Positions 34,607 through 42,928 of a DNA stretch of 45,079 nt are shown piece by piece. This stretch comes from Levilinea saccharolytica. GTDB lineage: Bacteria > Chloroflexota > Anaerolineae > Anaerolineales > Anaerolineaceae. Position 1 is the stretch's first letter. The number at the start of each line of letters is the position of its first letter. The position numbers and the translations under genes were made by a program. The notes beneath the pieces were generated by a model that did no database searches, was not told where the DNA came from, and saw nothing but the letters and a program-made list of their open reading frames with translations. The stretch lies in the NCBI RefSeq assembly GCF_001306035.1, contig NZ_LGCM01000048.1, positions 1 to 45,079 of the forward strand, in the 5' to 3' direction.

Positions 34607-36274
34607 CTACCGAGATGAAGAGGAATTCAAAAAGGTGTACGGCTGGCTAAGAGGAGAGGCGAGGAAATCGGAGAATGCCCCTGGGAATTCCAGCCGCCCT
34701 TGTTTGGATAGCACCAGGAGCTGATCGACGGTTTGATCCAGGAAATAGCGGTCGTGTGAGACGATGAGCACCGTGCCTTCAAAATCGTTGAGGGCGGTTT
34801 CGAGTACCTCCGCTGAGGGGATATCTAAATTATTGGTAGGCTCATCTAGGATAAGGAAATTACAGCCAGTTAACACAATCTGCGCGAGCTGAAGACGGCT
34901 GCGTTCGCCGCCAGAAAGCTGGCTGATTTTTTGATGTACCTGACGGTAGGGAAACAGGTGATGGTTGAGAAAAGCGACCGCAGAGGATTCGCTCATATTT
35001 CCAGTGAGACGGATGGAATCCAGAACGGTTTGATTGAAGTCGAGGGTTTCGTGTTCCTGGGCGTAGTAACCGATTTTAACGCTGGGACCGATGAGAACCT
35101 CACCGCGCGAAGGCTGGAGGTTGCCAAGGATAAGTTGGAGCAAAACAGACTTCCCTGCGCCGTTTTCGCCGACGATTCCCAGGCGCTGACCATGGTAGAG
35201 GAGCAAGTTCAGGTCGTTGAACACCGGCTGCGAATCGAAAGCCATGGAGACGTGTTGAAGCTCAAGCACTTTGGATGAGCCGCGCCAACCGTTCAGGCGG
35301 AGGTCCATGCGGCGGCGCTCCAGGATGGGGCGCTCGATGCGATCCATTTTATCCAGACGGTTTTGAATGGCATGGGCGCGCTTGGCGAATTTTTCGCTGT
35401 CGTAGGTCTTGGCCCAAATGGCATAACGTTGGATAGCTTTTTCGATACGGGAGATCTCGCGCTGTTGAATGTTGTACAGCTCATCTTGGCGGGCGAGGCG
35501 CTCTTGTTTCTCCATGTAATAGGTGGAGTAATCTGTGTTGAACAAGGAGATGCGTCCGTCTTCCAGATCGGCGATGTGAGTGACCACGGCGTCCAGCAGG
35601 TAGCGGTCATGGGAGATGAGGACGACCGCACCCGGGTAGACGCGGATGAGCTGTTCCAGATAAGCCTTACCGGCCAGATCCAGGTGGTTATCAGGTTCAT
35701 CCAGCAGCAGGACATTGGGGTTGGCCAGAAGGGTGCGAGTGAGAGCGACTAGCTTTTTCTTGCCGCCGGATAGATATTTGATTTGGAGCTCCAACTCGTG
35801 AGGGGATAAGCCTAAACCCAACAAAGTGGCTTTCACCCTTTCAGGGAATTGATCCCCGCCCAGTTGTTGAAATTCCTCAAGTAAGGCCGCCTGCTTTTCC
35901 AGTGCAGATGCCAGGCGGTTTTCATTGGTGTACACCTTGGGATCCCCGAGACTATCTTCGATACGCGCCAGTTGCGAGGATATCTCAAGGATGCGTTGGT
36001 TGCCGCCCAGGGCCGCTTGCAGGGAAGTGAGGTGAGGGTCAAGCTCAGGGTGTTGGGGCAAATAACCGATAGAGGTGTTTTTGAGGCGGGTGATGGTTCC
36101 GCCGCTTTCGGGTTGGTATTCACCCATGATGAGGCGGAATAAAGAAGATTTGCCCGCACCGTTAGGGCCAATGAGGCCGATGCGCTGACCATCCTGGATT
36201 TCCAGCGAGATGGCGTTTAGAATTTGTTTGGCGCCCAGCATGAGGGTGATGTTATTGAGGCTGAGGAAAACCAT
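34607..36274 (-). CDS. ABC-F family ATPase (ribosome-associated type)
   Basis: 555 residues, two ABC domains and no membrane segments. Domain 1: Walker A GPNGAGKSS (36-44), signature LSGGKKKL, Walker B LLLDEPDNHLDL. Domain 2: GENGAGKSV, signature LSGGERSRLQLA, LILDEPTNNLDI and the H-loop VSHDRYFLD. Between them lies the ABC-F linker, rich in charged residues (QRYAIWAKTYDSEKFAKRAHAIQNRL). ABC-F proteins bind the ribosomal E site to relieve stalled translation or protect from antibiotics. The linker and lack of a long C-terminal tail do not identify the subfamily. It is transcribed toward the giant gene's terminator. Confidence 0.9.
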   Translation of the reverse strand: MVFLSLNNITLMLGAKQILNAISLEIQDGQRIGLIGPNGAGKSSLFRLIMGEYQPESGGTITRLKNTSIGYLPQHPELDPHLTSLQAALGGNQRILEISSQLARIEDSLGDPKVYTNENRLASALEKQAALLEEFQQLGGDQFPERVKATLLGLGLSPHELELQIKYLSGGKKKLVALTRTLLANPNVLLLDEPDNHLDLAGKAYLEQLIRVYPGAVVLISHDRYLLDAVVTHIADLEDGRISLFNTDYSTYYMEKQERLARQDELYNIQQREISRIEKAIQRYAIWAKTYDSEKFAKRAHAIQNRLDKMDRIERPILERRRMDLRLNGWRGSSKVLELQHVSMAFDSQPVFNDLNLLLYHGQRLGIVGENGAGKSVLLQLILGNLQPSRGEVLIGPSVKIGYYAQEHETLDFNQTVLDSIRLTGNMSESSAVAFLNHHLFPYRQVHQKISQLSGGERSRLQLAQIVLTGCNFLILDEPTNNLDIPSAEVLETALNDFEGTVLIVSHDRYFLDQTVDQLLVLSKQGRLEFPGAFSDFLASPLSQPYTFLNSSSSR

Positions 36275-36388
36275 GAGCAGCGGCCCTGTGGATGTGAAAT
36301 GAATGAGAGCGTATTATACTGGATTAATCTCTCATGCTGAGATGAGCAAGAGGGAACGAAGCGACCACCAAGAATCAGGAGGAGAAGT

Positions 36389-36952
36389 ATGGGGTATTGC
36401 ATTGAATCACAAAAGGATCCCTGGCACCGGCGTTACCATGACGAAGAATACGGTTTTCCAATAACGGATGACAATCGGCTGTTTGAACGCTTTGTGCTGG
36501 AAATCAATCAGGCGGGGCTTTCATGGTCTACGATTTTGCGCAAGCAAGAGGCTTTTCGCGAGGCTTATGCTGGGTTTGATATCCACAAGGTGGCCCATTT
36601 TGACGAAGCAGATCGAGCCCGACTATTGAGCGATGCTGGTATTATCCGGAACCGGTTAAAAGTGAACGCAGCTATCACCAACGCGCAGAAAATTTTACAA
36701 TTGCGTCAGGAATTTGGAAGCTTCAAGGCCTGGCTGGATGTGCATCACCCGCGCAGCAAAGCGGCGTGGGTGCAGTTGTTTAAGGCACAGTTCGTGTTCG
36801 TGGGGGGAGAAATTGTGGGGGAGTTTTTGATGAGCACAGGGTATCTGCCGGGGGCGCACGAGGAGATCTGCCCGGTGTACGCCCAGATTATGGCATTGAA
36901 CCCACCCTGGACTTTGGTTGAGGGCAGCGGCATGGAGGGGACGAAGATCTAG
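36389..36952 (+). CDS. tag: DNA-3-methyladenine glycosylase I
   Basis: 187 residues, base-excision repair enzyme that removes 3-methyladenine from alkylated DNA. Family motifs: RRYHDEEYGFP, FERFVLEINQAGLSWSTILRKQEAFREAYAGFD (with the catalytic-pocket glutamate), and YLPGAHEEICPVY. The zinc-site residues can be placed: Cys4, His18, and the H and C of GAHEEIC. AGGAGG stands shortly before the ATG. It is a single gene with no recognised partner. Assignment is strong. Confidence 0.93.
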   Translation: MGYCIESQKDPWHRRYHDEEYGFPITDDNRLFERFVLEINQAGLSWSTILRKQEAFREAYAGFDIHKVAHFDEADRARLLSDAGIIRNRLKVNAAITNAQKILQLRQEFGSFKAWLDVHHPRSKAAWVQLFKAQFVFVGGEIVGEFLMSTGYLPGAHEEICPVYAQIMALNPPWTLVEGSGMEGTKI

Positions 36953-37061
36953 ATAGGGTGCGACGTTCATCATCCTGAAGGTGTTAGGAAGGGCACTTGT
37001 ATTTGTCAGACAATTAAACGATGATCATCATGGCATTCTTTATCATAAAATTGGAGGCAAC

Positions 37062-38324
37062 ATGAAACACGGAAAACCGATATCCTGGATTGAAAACCCA
37101 AAAGCTGCTGGAATTGCGCATAGTAAAGCGGTAGAGCGCTACTTCCCGCAGGGAACCGCACGGGAGGCGATGGAGTTTCACCGGCAAATTCCAGCTTTTC
37201 GCATGACCCCTTTGAAGAATTTGAGCCGTCTGGCCAAATTCTTGGGGGTGGGCGGCATTTGGGTGAAAGATGAGGCGGAGCGTTTGAACCTGGGGTCTTT
37301 TAAGGTGTTGGGCGGCTCTTTTGCCATTTACAGGTACATTCAATCCCGCTTGGGAACCCATGAGCCGCTGCGCTTTGATGATTTGATGAATCCGGAGATC
37401 CGAACAAAACTGGGGAACATCGTCTTTGCGGCAGCGACCGACGGCAATCACGGCCGGGGTGTGGCCTGGGCAGCGAAGACTTTGGGATTTGAATCGGTCA
37501 TTTATGTTCATAAGTTAACTTCCGAAGCCCGGATTGCGGCGATTCAGCGCAACGGCGCCAAGGTAGTGGTGGTAGACGGCACGTATGATGATGCGGTGCG
37601 GCTGATCAATGAGGATGCACAGAAGAACGGCTGGCAGGTTATCTCCGATACGGCCTGGGAAGGGTACACTGAAATCCCGACGTGGGTGATGCAGGGCTAT
37701 ACTACCCTGTACGCAGAAACGCAGCAGCAATTAGCGGCGCAGGGGGCGATTAAACCCACCCACATCTTTATGCAGGCAGGGGTAGGCTCTTTGGCGGCTT
37801 CTGCGTTTGGTTTTTATGCGGGGCTTTTTGGAGCTGACCGCCCGAAGATGGTGGTGGTGGAGCCGGACCGGGCTGCGTGTTTGTTCCGTTCGATGGAAAT
37901 TGGGGACGGCAAGCCGCACGGTTTCCCTGGAAATTTGGATACGATTATGGCTGGGCTGGCGTGCGGTGACCCGAACCCGATCGCCTGGGAAGTGTTGGCA
38001 GATTGCGCCGATGCCTTCTTCTCCTGCCCAGATTACGTGGCGGCCAAGGGCATGCGGGTGTACGGCGTACCGTTAAGCGGCGACCCCATGGTGGTTTCAG
38101 GTGAGTCGGGAGCTGTGACGCTGGGCGCTTTAACCTTCTTGATGGAACAGAATGAATATGCGCCTTTGCGGGAGCGATTGGGGATCAACGAAAACTCGTA
38201 TATCCTGTTGGTGAACTCGGAACGCAACACAGATCCGGATGAATTCAGGCAGGTGGTTTGGGAGGGGGGACACGCGGTTCCTGGGGAATACCGGAAATAC
38301 GGCAACCCATTCCAGCGCGGTTAA
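37062..38324 (+). CDS. dpaL: diaminopropionate ammonia-lyase
   Basis: 420 residues, a PLP enzyme of the tryptophan-synthase-beta fold that converts 2,3-diaminopropionate to pyruvate and ammonia. The N-terminal pattern FHRQIPAFRMTPLKNLSRLAKFLGVGGIWVKDE closely follows YgeX. The Schiff-base lysine lies in NLGSFKVLGGSFA, the PLP-phosphate loop in TDGNHGRGVAWAAKTLG, and QAGVGSLAAS later. The ATG at 37062 has GGAGG 5 nt upstream and is preferred to the open frame from 36981. A 10-bp palindrome GATGATCATC (37019-37028) lies in its upstream region. A terminator follows. The presence suggests use of diaminopropionate or a related amino acid. Confidence 0.88.
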   Translation: MKHGKPISWIENPKAAGIAHSKAVERYFPQGTAREAMEFHRQIPAFRMTPLKNLSRLAKFLGVGGIWVKDEAERLNLGSFKVLGGSFAIYRYIQSRLGTHEPLRFDDLMNPEIRTKLGNIVFAAATDGNHGRGVAWAAKTLGFESVIYVHKLTSEARIAAIQRNGAKVVVVDGTYDDAVRLINEDAQKNGWQVISDTAWEGYTEIPTWVMQGYTTLYAETQQQLAAQGAIKPTHIFMQAGVGSLAASAFGFYAGLFGADRPKMVVVEPDRAACLFRSMEIGDGKPHGFPGNLDTIMAGLACGDPNPIAWEVLADCADAFFSCPDYVAAKGMRVYGVPLSGDPMVVSGESGAVTLGALTFLMEQNEYAPLRERLGINENSYILLVNSERNTDPDEFRQVVWEGGHAVPGEYRKYGNPFQRG

Positions 38325-38344
38325 ACCGAATACTCAATTCTGAG

Positions 38345-38380
38345 AACTGCCCGGCAGCAGTCATACGCCGGGCAGTTTTT
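38345..38380 (+). terminator. intrinsic terminator of dpaL
   Basis: AACTGCCCGGC (38345-38355) pairs with GCCGGGCAGTT (38367-38377) around an 11-nt loop, ending in TTTTT. Confidence 0.9.
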
Positions 38381-38409
38381 CTGTTCCTGACCTGATCAGA
38401 AATGATTAC

Positions 38410-38437
38410 TTGAAATTGTTCCGATCTGTGCTATAAT
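38410..38437 (+). promoter_or_regulatory. promoter of the selenoperoxiredoxin-ohrR unit
   Basis: TTGAAA (38410-38415) and perfect TATAAT (38432-38437), 16 bp apart, about 60 bp ahead of the peroxiredoxin start codon. Confidence 0.7.
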
Positions 38438-38454
38438 ATATCGCAGGCGATATA
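38437..38454 (+). promoter_or_regulatory. palindromic operator candidate (OhrR/MarR type)
   Basis: TATATCGC-AG-GCGATATA is a perfect 8-bp inverted repeat with a 2-bp centre. It begins on the last base of the -10 element and covers the transcription start. A MarR/OhrR dimer typically binds a palindrome of this size, and an OhrR-like gene is two positions downstream. Confidence 0.6.
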
Positions 38455-38495
38455 ATCGTGAGTGAATAAAAATGATATTAAGAAAAGGAGCCGAT

Positions 38496-38978
38496 ATGGC
38501 ACGCGTTTCCATCCAACAAACCGCCCCTGATTTCCAATTGGCGGATTTCAAAGGCAAAACCTTTACTTTGTCCGCGCTGCGCGGCGAGAAGAACGTACTT
38601 TTGGTTTTCAACCGCACCTTTACCTGACCGTTTTGCCAAAAGCATATGGCGCAGTTGCGCCAAGACTACAGTAAATTTGTGGATCGACAGGTGGAGGTGG
38701 TGGTGGTGGGGCCGGAAGATGCTGCCGGATTTGCTAAATACTGGGAGAAGGAAAATCTGCCTTTTATTGGCTTGCCTGACCCTAAAGCCAGTGTCTTAAA
38801 ACTGTACGGCCAGGAAGTGAACCTGTTCAAACTGGGACGGATGCCGGCGCAGGTGTTGATTGACCGGGCTGGCGTGGCGCGCTTTGTGCATTACGGTCAC
38901 AGCATGAGCGATATTCCCAGCAACGACGAGATCCTGACTCTGGCGGAACTCTTGAATACTGAAGTAAGCCCTGCCTGA
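38496..38978 (+). CDS. peroxiredoxin-like selenoprotein (AhpC/TSA fold), Sec at codon 44
   Basis: 160 residues with an in-frame TGA at 38625-38627 (codon 44). Upstream is ARVSIQQTAPDFQLADFKG and VLLVFNRTFT; downstream, in the same frame, is PFCQKHMAQLRQDY. Related thioredoxin-fold peroxiredoxins read R-x-F-x-C-PFC-x-x-HMxQL, so the TGA replaces the catalytic cysteine and leaves a UxxC motif. The SECIS-like hairpin at 38647-38662 fits bacterial selenocysteine insertion. The remainder (LIDRAGVARFVHYGHSMSDIP) is intact, arguing against decay. It probably reduces hydroperoxides. AAGGAG precedes the ATG. Together with OhrR it forms a peroxide-response unit. The alternative is a Cys-to-stop mutation or sequence error. 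Confidence 0.85.
38647..38662 (+). promoter_or_regulatory. putative bacterial SECIS element
   Basis: A 6-bp stem TGGCGC/GCGCCA with loop AGTT begins 19 nt after the TGA, and the loop 25 nt after it. This is within the usual bacterial SECIS distance, and G is the second loop base, as in SelB-recognised loops. Confidence 0.6.
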
Positions 38979-39008
38979 TCTTTTCAGGGCAAAAGAGCCG
39001 GAAGGTGT

Positions 39009-39485
39009 ATGATGACCTACGAGCAGTTAAAACTTGAAAACCAGTTGTGCTTCCCTGTATACGCCGCCTCACGGCTGATCATTCGTGAATATCAGCCGCA
39101 TTTGGAAAAGCTGGGAATCACATACCCGCAATATTTGGTGCTGATGCTGCTCTGGGAGACGGACGGCAGAACGGTGAACGAGATTGCGCAGGCGCTGATC
39201 CTGAACACCAATACGGTCACGCCGATCTTAAAGCGTATGGAAGCCCTGGGGTTCATTGAGCGGAAGCGATCTAATGAGGATGAGCGGCGGGTGATCATTT
39301 CGTTGACAGCAAAGGGGGATCATCTCCGGGAAGAGGCAGTGAAAATTCCGGAGCGACTGGTGGAAGGGTTGCTAACGGATGATATGAAATTGGAAGACCT
39401 GCACCGCTTGAAAGAACAGCTGTATGCGATGATCCACTTTCTCACGGAGAAAGGCGGCGGGGAACCTGGAGACGAAAGAACCTGA
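39009..39485 (+). CDS. ohrR: OhrR-type MarR family peroxide-sensing repressor
   Basis: 158 residues, MarR winged-helix fold. The segment LENQLCFPVYAASRLI carries Cys14 at the position of the peroxide-sensing cysteine of Bacillus OhrR (Cys15), followed by LGITYPQYLVLMLLWE as in OhrR. DNA-binding helices and wing: VNEIAQALILNTNTVTPILKRMEALGFIERKRSNEDERRVII. OhrR represses until organic hydroperoxides oxidise that cysteine. It starts 30 bp after the selenoperoxiredoxin stop, so the pair is probably co-transcribed and autoregulated from the palindromic operator upstream. No classical ohr gene is in the window. Confidence 0.88.
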   Translation: MMTYEQLKLENQLCFPVYAASRLIIREYQPHLEKLGITYPQYLVLMLLWETDGRTVNEIAQALILNTNTVTPILKRMEALGFIERKRSNEDERRVIISLTAKGDHLREEAVKIPERLVEGLLTDDMKLEDLHRLKEQLYAMIHFLTEKGGGEPGDERT

Positions 39486-39513
39486 ACGAAATTAATGCGT
39501 TGTGTGGCCATCC

Positions 39514-39544
39514 AGAGGCCGCCCGATCAGTGGCGGCCTTCTTC
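39514..39544 (+). terminator. possible terminator after ohrR
   Basis: AGGCCGCC (39516-39523) pairs with GGCGGCCT (39532-39539), then TCTTC. The stem is strong but the T tract is interrupted by C. Confidence 0.45.
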
Positions 39545-39593
39545 AGGCAAACCATTCTTTTAACTGTAAATCCATACCTGCAAGGATACGCTA

Positions 39594-40070
39594 ATGAAAG
39601 CAGACCCAGACAACTATCAGCTTCAAAAATCCAGCATCATCCAAACCACTTTCCGAATCTTGCTGGGGGTATTCTTAACCTTTGCTGGGGTGAATCACCT
39701 GACCGTGGCGCGGGTGGAATTCCTGGCGCAGGTGCCGTCATGGGTTCCGCTGGACGGAGACCTGGTGGTGGTTATCTCTGGTGTTATCGAAATCGCCTTG
39801 GGACTGGGGCTGATGTTTCTGAGCCGGCAGCGCGCATTGATGGGTTTGGCCGCGGCGCTGTTTTTTATTCTCATCTTCCCTGGCAATATCTCACAATATG
39901 TCAACCGCATTGACGCTTTTGGGTTAAATACGGACCAGGCCCGTTTCATTCGGTTGTTTTTTCAGCCGCTGTTGGTGATTTGGGCTTTATGGGCTACCGG
40001 TGCTTGGCGCGCCCTGCGTGCTGCGAAATTTGATGTCCGGGCATTTTTGGCTGCCGCATTTAGACTCTAG
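39594..40070 (+). CDS. DoxX-like integral membrane protein
   Basis: 158 residues with about four hydrophobic segments: FRILLGVFLTFAGVNHL, LVVVISGVIEIALGLGLMF, ALMGLAAALFFILIFPGNI and FFQPLLVIWALWATGAW. The GVIEIALGLGL core and PGNISQYVNRIDAFGLNTDQARFIRLFFQPLL pattern match the DoxX family of small membrane proteins. DoxX proteins have been linked to quinone or thiosulfate redox in archaea and to redox homeostasis in bacteria, but the role here is unknown. Its position after the peroxide-response genes is suggestive only. Ribosome-binding site AAGGA lies about 8 nt upstream. Confidence 0.75.
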   Translation: MKADPDNYQLQKSSIIQTTFRILLGVFLTFAGVNHLTVARVEFLAQVPSWVPLDGDLVVVISGVIEIALGLGLMFLSRQRALMGLAAALFFILIFPGNISQYVNRIDAFGLNTDQARFIRLFFQPLLVIWALWATGAWRALRAAKFDVRAFLAAAFRL

Positions 40071-40086
40071 GGGATACTCTATCTAG

Positions 40087-40257
40087 ATGGTGGTGCGGTT
40101 CTGCGTGCTGAGCAATCGTGCAGCGGAATTCACTTTTCACATCAAGCTGTTGGAACAAGACGACGAACGGACAGCGTTGATTTATTCCGCGTGTATTTTG
40201 AGGGAAATTCCGGAAAACACAGCGGTACTTGTTGATCAAGAAGAGCAACAATTGTAA
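40087..40257 (+). CDS. possible small protein of 56 residues, unrecognised
   Basis: An ORF of 56 codons from ATG at 40087 to TAA at 40257 fills most of the gap between the DoxX-like gene and the convergent ABC transporter. The end is acidic (DQEEQQL) and the middle reads like a normal soluble protein, but I recognise no family. No ribosome-binding site is apparent; the preceding bases are TACTCTATCTAG. It could equally be noncoding. Confidence 0.25.
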   Translation: MVVRFCVLSNRAAEFTFHIKLLEQDDERTALIYSACILREIPENTAVLVDQEEQQL

Positions 40258-40300
40258 ATGCAGCGCTGAGATCGGTTAGCATAATTCACCACAATCCATT

Positions 40301-40344
40301 CAATAAAAGACAAGTGGCTGCTCCATCCAAAGAGGCAGCCACTT
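40301..40344 (-). terminator. terminator of the ABC permease operon, possibly bidirectional
   Basis: AAGTGGCTGC (40312-40321) and GCAGCCACTT (40335-40344) form a perfect 10-bp stem. The minus strand then reads GTCTTTTATTG; the plus side reads TAGTTTC, so it may serve both directions. Confidence 0.75.
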
Positions 40345-40366
40345 TAGTTTCTGGACTGCCCTTCGA

Positions 40367-42919
40367 TCACTCGTAGCGTAAGGCCTGGATGATATCCATG
40401 CGGGCAGCCTTGCGGGCAGGGATGATTGCTGCCGCCCCCCCAAAGAGTAAGGCGATTACGACAGCGGCCACGATCCCCAGGAATGGGAAGGAATATCCCA
40501 TCGGAAAAACGACTTCAATGGCGGTCACCAGCATGTACCCGAGGTAAACGCCACCCAGGATGCCAAAGACCGCGCCGATGGCCGCCAACAGGAGGGCTTC
40601 GGTCACAACCATGCTGCGGATTTGCCAGCGAGTTCCGCCTACGGCTCGAACCATTCCAATTTCTCGCGTGCGCTCCATGACACTAATAGTCATAGTGTTG
40701 AGCATGGCGATCAAAGAGGGAAAGGCTAAGACAGCAAACAAAATGTAGACAGCGCTGAATGCGGCTTCGAACTGAGATTCGATGGTGTTGAAATAATCTT
40801 TCCCAGAGATAACCTTGAATTGAGGGTAGTCCTTGCCGATGGCCTTTATCTGAGCACCAATGACTTCTTGGTCTGCATCGGGCCGCAGATCCAGCTGAAT
40901 AAATACATCTTGATCGCTGGCGAAATCCTTCTGCAGGTTGGCCTGGGAGATATAGATTGTACTGATTTTCGCGTTGAGCAAGTCGGACGCAACGGCGGCT
41001 ATGCGGTACTGTATTGGTCCATTGGGGGTGGTGAGTTCCACTGAGTCATTCACACCCAGACCGGTGCTGACCATGAAAATGCTGTTCGCGATCAAGGTTC
41101 GTTCTGTGGTTAGTTCCTGGTACGCTGCCGAACTTCCTTCGGTGAAGTTCAACCCACTCACCTTTTGGAAATCCTGAGGCTGAATGCCCAGGACGGACAC
41201 AACTTGCCCTTTGGCCTGGCTGGAGGCGAAACGGAAAGTGCTGACTGTGTCCACGCCATCCACCTTTCGAAGCGTTTCGGCGAGGAGTGGGGAGGCACCC
41301 AGGTTGCTGCCCCACAAGCCAACGGACGGCGGCAGAAAGATGAAATCGCTGCCGAGGCTGTTATCCACCATGGTTAACAAAGTGCCTTTCATGCTAAAGA
41401 CAATGCCGCCTGCGGCTACGATCGTTGCCAGGGCCAACAGACTGGTTGAGGATGTCACAGCTATACGTGAAGGCTGTCGGGTGAGGTTCTTTTCTGCCAA
41501 TCCGCCAATACCTTGTCGGACGGTAAGGCGTGCTATGATCCGGCCAAAAAAGGCGGCAAAGGGGCGTACCAGGGCTGGAGCAACCAGCATCAATCCAACC
41601 AGAAAGATGACCCCCCCTGGCAGGATGAATGCGGATTGTCCTGAAAGAAGGGCAAGCAGCGAGAGTGTAATCGTAGCCACGCCTACCCAGAAACCGCGGC
41701 CGGTTTGGTTTTTGAACTCAACTTCGGCTGCGGTTGGGCGCAGAGCTTCGAGCGGCGTGACACGGCTGGCGTTCCAGGCAGGAATCAAACCGGCCAGCAT
41801 GGTGACACTAACGCCGATCATCACTGAGCCAACGGCCAGAGGAATTTGAATAATCGGCCACCCCAGTTTTATATTGATGAACGCACTGAGAGGCCCCTGA
41901 GCAACAGCAAGCACCGCCACGGCCATGAGATACCCAACCACAAGGCCGATAAGTGAACCTAACAGGCCCAACAGAAAGCCTTCGACAAGGATTGCTCCAA
42001 TGATCATGCGTCGGGTGGCACCCAATGTGCGAAGCATGCCGATATCGCGGCGGCGTTCTGCGACGATTGTGCGAAAGGTATTGAATATGATGAATCCACC
42101 CATAAAAAGAGCCAGTGCACCAAACGCGTTTAGAGCAATTTTGGCCATTTCCATGGTGGCAAACATCTCGTCATCCGCGATCATTGCGCCGACTTTATAA
42201 TTTGCGCCAATCGCTGATGTGATGTTGGTTTGAATTTCGGCACGGCGTTCCTTACTGGCAAAGGCTTCGATATTCACCTTGATTGTGTTGACTTTGCCTA
42301 CTTCTCCAGTCATTTTTTGAGCTTGAGTCAGGGGTACGAAAATCTGCTCGTTCTCTGTGCCAATCGCTGCGGGCAAGAGACCTACCACAGTCAATTCGGT
42401 TAGGCCGGAAACCGACGGCAAATGAATGAGACTGCCGACTCTTACCGAAAATGCGTCTGCAAGCGTTTGTGAGATGACGGCAGAGGATGTATCCGTATCC
42501 TTGAGATAGCGGCCTTCTACGGTTGGGAAAGCGCGCACTGTGCGGGCTTCTTCGGGATTCAATCCAACCAGGTTGACCGCGATGATTTGATCGGGCCTGG
42601 ATGGATCCTGGTCCACAAAATCCGCCGGCAGATTGATCGTACGTTCCAAGGAAGAAGCGACAGCTCGGACACCTTTGATTTCTATAAGCGACTTAGCTGT
42701 ATCCTTGGGGAAAGAGGAACCCGTTTTGCTGACGATGGTGAAATCGGTTTCTCCTTCTGCGCCCTGGACATTCGCCTGCAGGGCGGAGATCATGGTTGGC
42801 AGGATGGTATTCATCCCAAAAATGATCATGACCCCAAAAATAACTGCCAGGGTTGTCAATAATGAGCGTAATTTTCGCCCTAACAGGTATCGTGAAGCTA
42901 GAGTAAATTGGAGGTTCAT
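40367..42919 (-). CDS. FtsX/MacB-family ABC transporter permease
   Basis: 850 residues with two FtsX-type permease blocks. Membrane segments are at about 20-42, near 260-390 (four) and near 430-460, a large extracytoplasmic region lies between, and three segments close the C-terminus (LFAVLAFPSLIAMLN... and AIGAVFGILGGVYLGYML). The motifs RRRDIGMLRTLGATRRMI and MERTREIGMVRAVGGTRWQI are the typical coupling helices of the family. It probably exports or extracts a lipid, peptide or antimicrobial, as LolCE/MacB-like systems do; substrate unknown. The ATG has AAGGAG at 5 nt, and it lies 9 bp after the ATPase gene. Confidence 0.88.
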   Translation of the reverse strand: MNLQFTLASRYLLGRKLRSLLTTLAVIFGVMIIFGMNTILPTMISALQANVQGAEGETDFTIVSKTGSSFPKDTAKSLIEIKGVRAVASSLERTINLPADFVDQDPSRPDQIIAVNLVGLNPEEARTVRAFPTVEGRYLKDTDTSSAVISQTLADAFSVRVGSLIHLPSVSGLTELTVVGLLPAAIGTENEQIFVPLTQAQKMTGEVGKVNTIKVNIEAFASKERRAEIQTNITSAIGANYKVGAMIADDEMFATMEMAKIALNAFGALALFMGGFIIFNTFRTIVAERRRDIGMLRTLGATRRMIIGAILVEGFLLGLLGSLIGLVVGYLMAVAVLAVAQGPLSAFINIKLGWPIIQIPLAVGSVMIGVSVTMLAGLIPAWNASRVTPLEALRPTAAEVEFKNQTGRGFWVGVATITLSLLALLSGQSAFILPGGVIFLVGLMLVAPALVRPFAAFFGRIIARLTVRQGIGGLAEKNLTRQPSRIAVTSSTSLLALATIVAAGGIVFSMKGTLLTMVDNSLGSDFIFLPPSVGLWGSNLGASPLLAETLRKVDGVDTVSTFRFASSQAKGQVVSVLGIQPQDFQKVSGLNFTEGSSAAYQELTTERTLIANSIFMVSTGLGVNDSVELTTPNGPIQYRIAAVASDLLNAKISTIYISQANLQKDFASDQDVFIQLDLRPDADQEVIGAQIKAIGKDYPQFKVISGKDYFNTIESQFEAAFSAVYILFAVLAFPSLIAMLNTMTISVMERTREIGMVRAVGGTRWQIRSMVVTEALLLAAIGAVFGILGGVYLGYMLVTAIEVVFPMGYSFPFLGIVAAVVIALLFGGAAAIIPARKAARMDIIQALRYE

Positions 42920-42928
42920 GGGAACTCC

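Noticed and set aside
38496-38978. Pseudogene with a premature stop
   Set aside because: The TGA is exactly at the catalytic cysteine, the remaining frame is intact and well conserved, and a SECIS-like hairpin follows. Not fully excluded without selB and tRNA-Sec.
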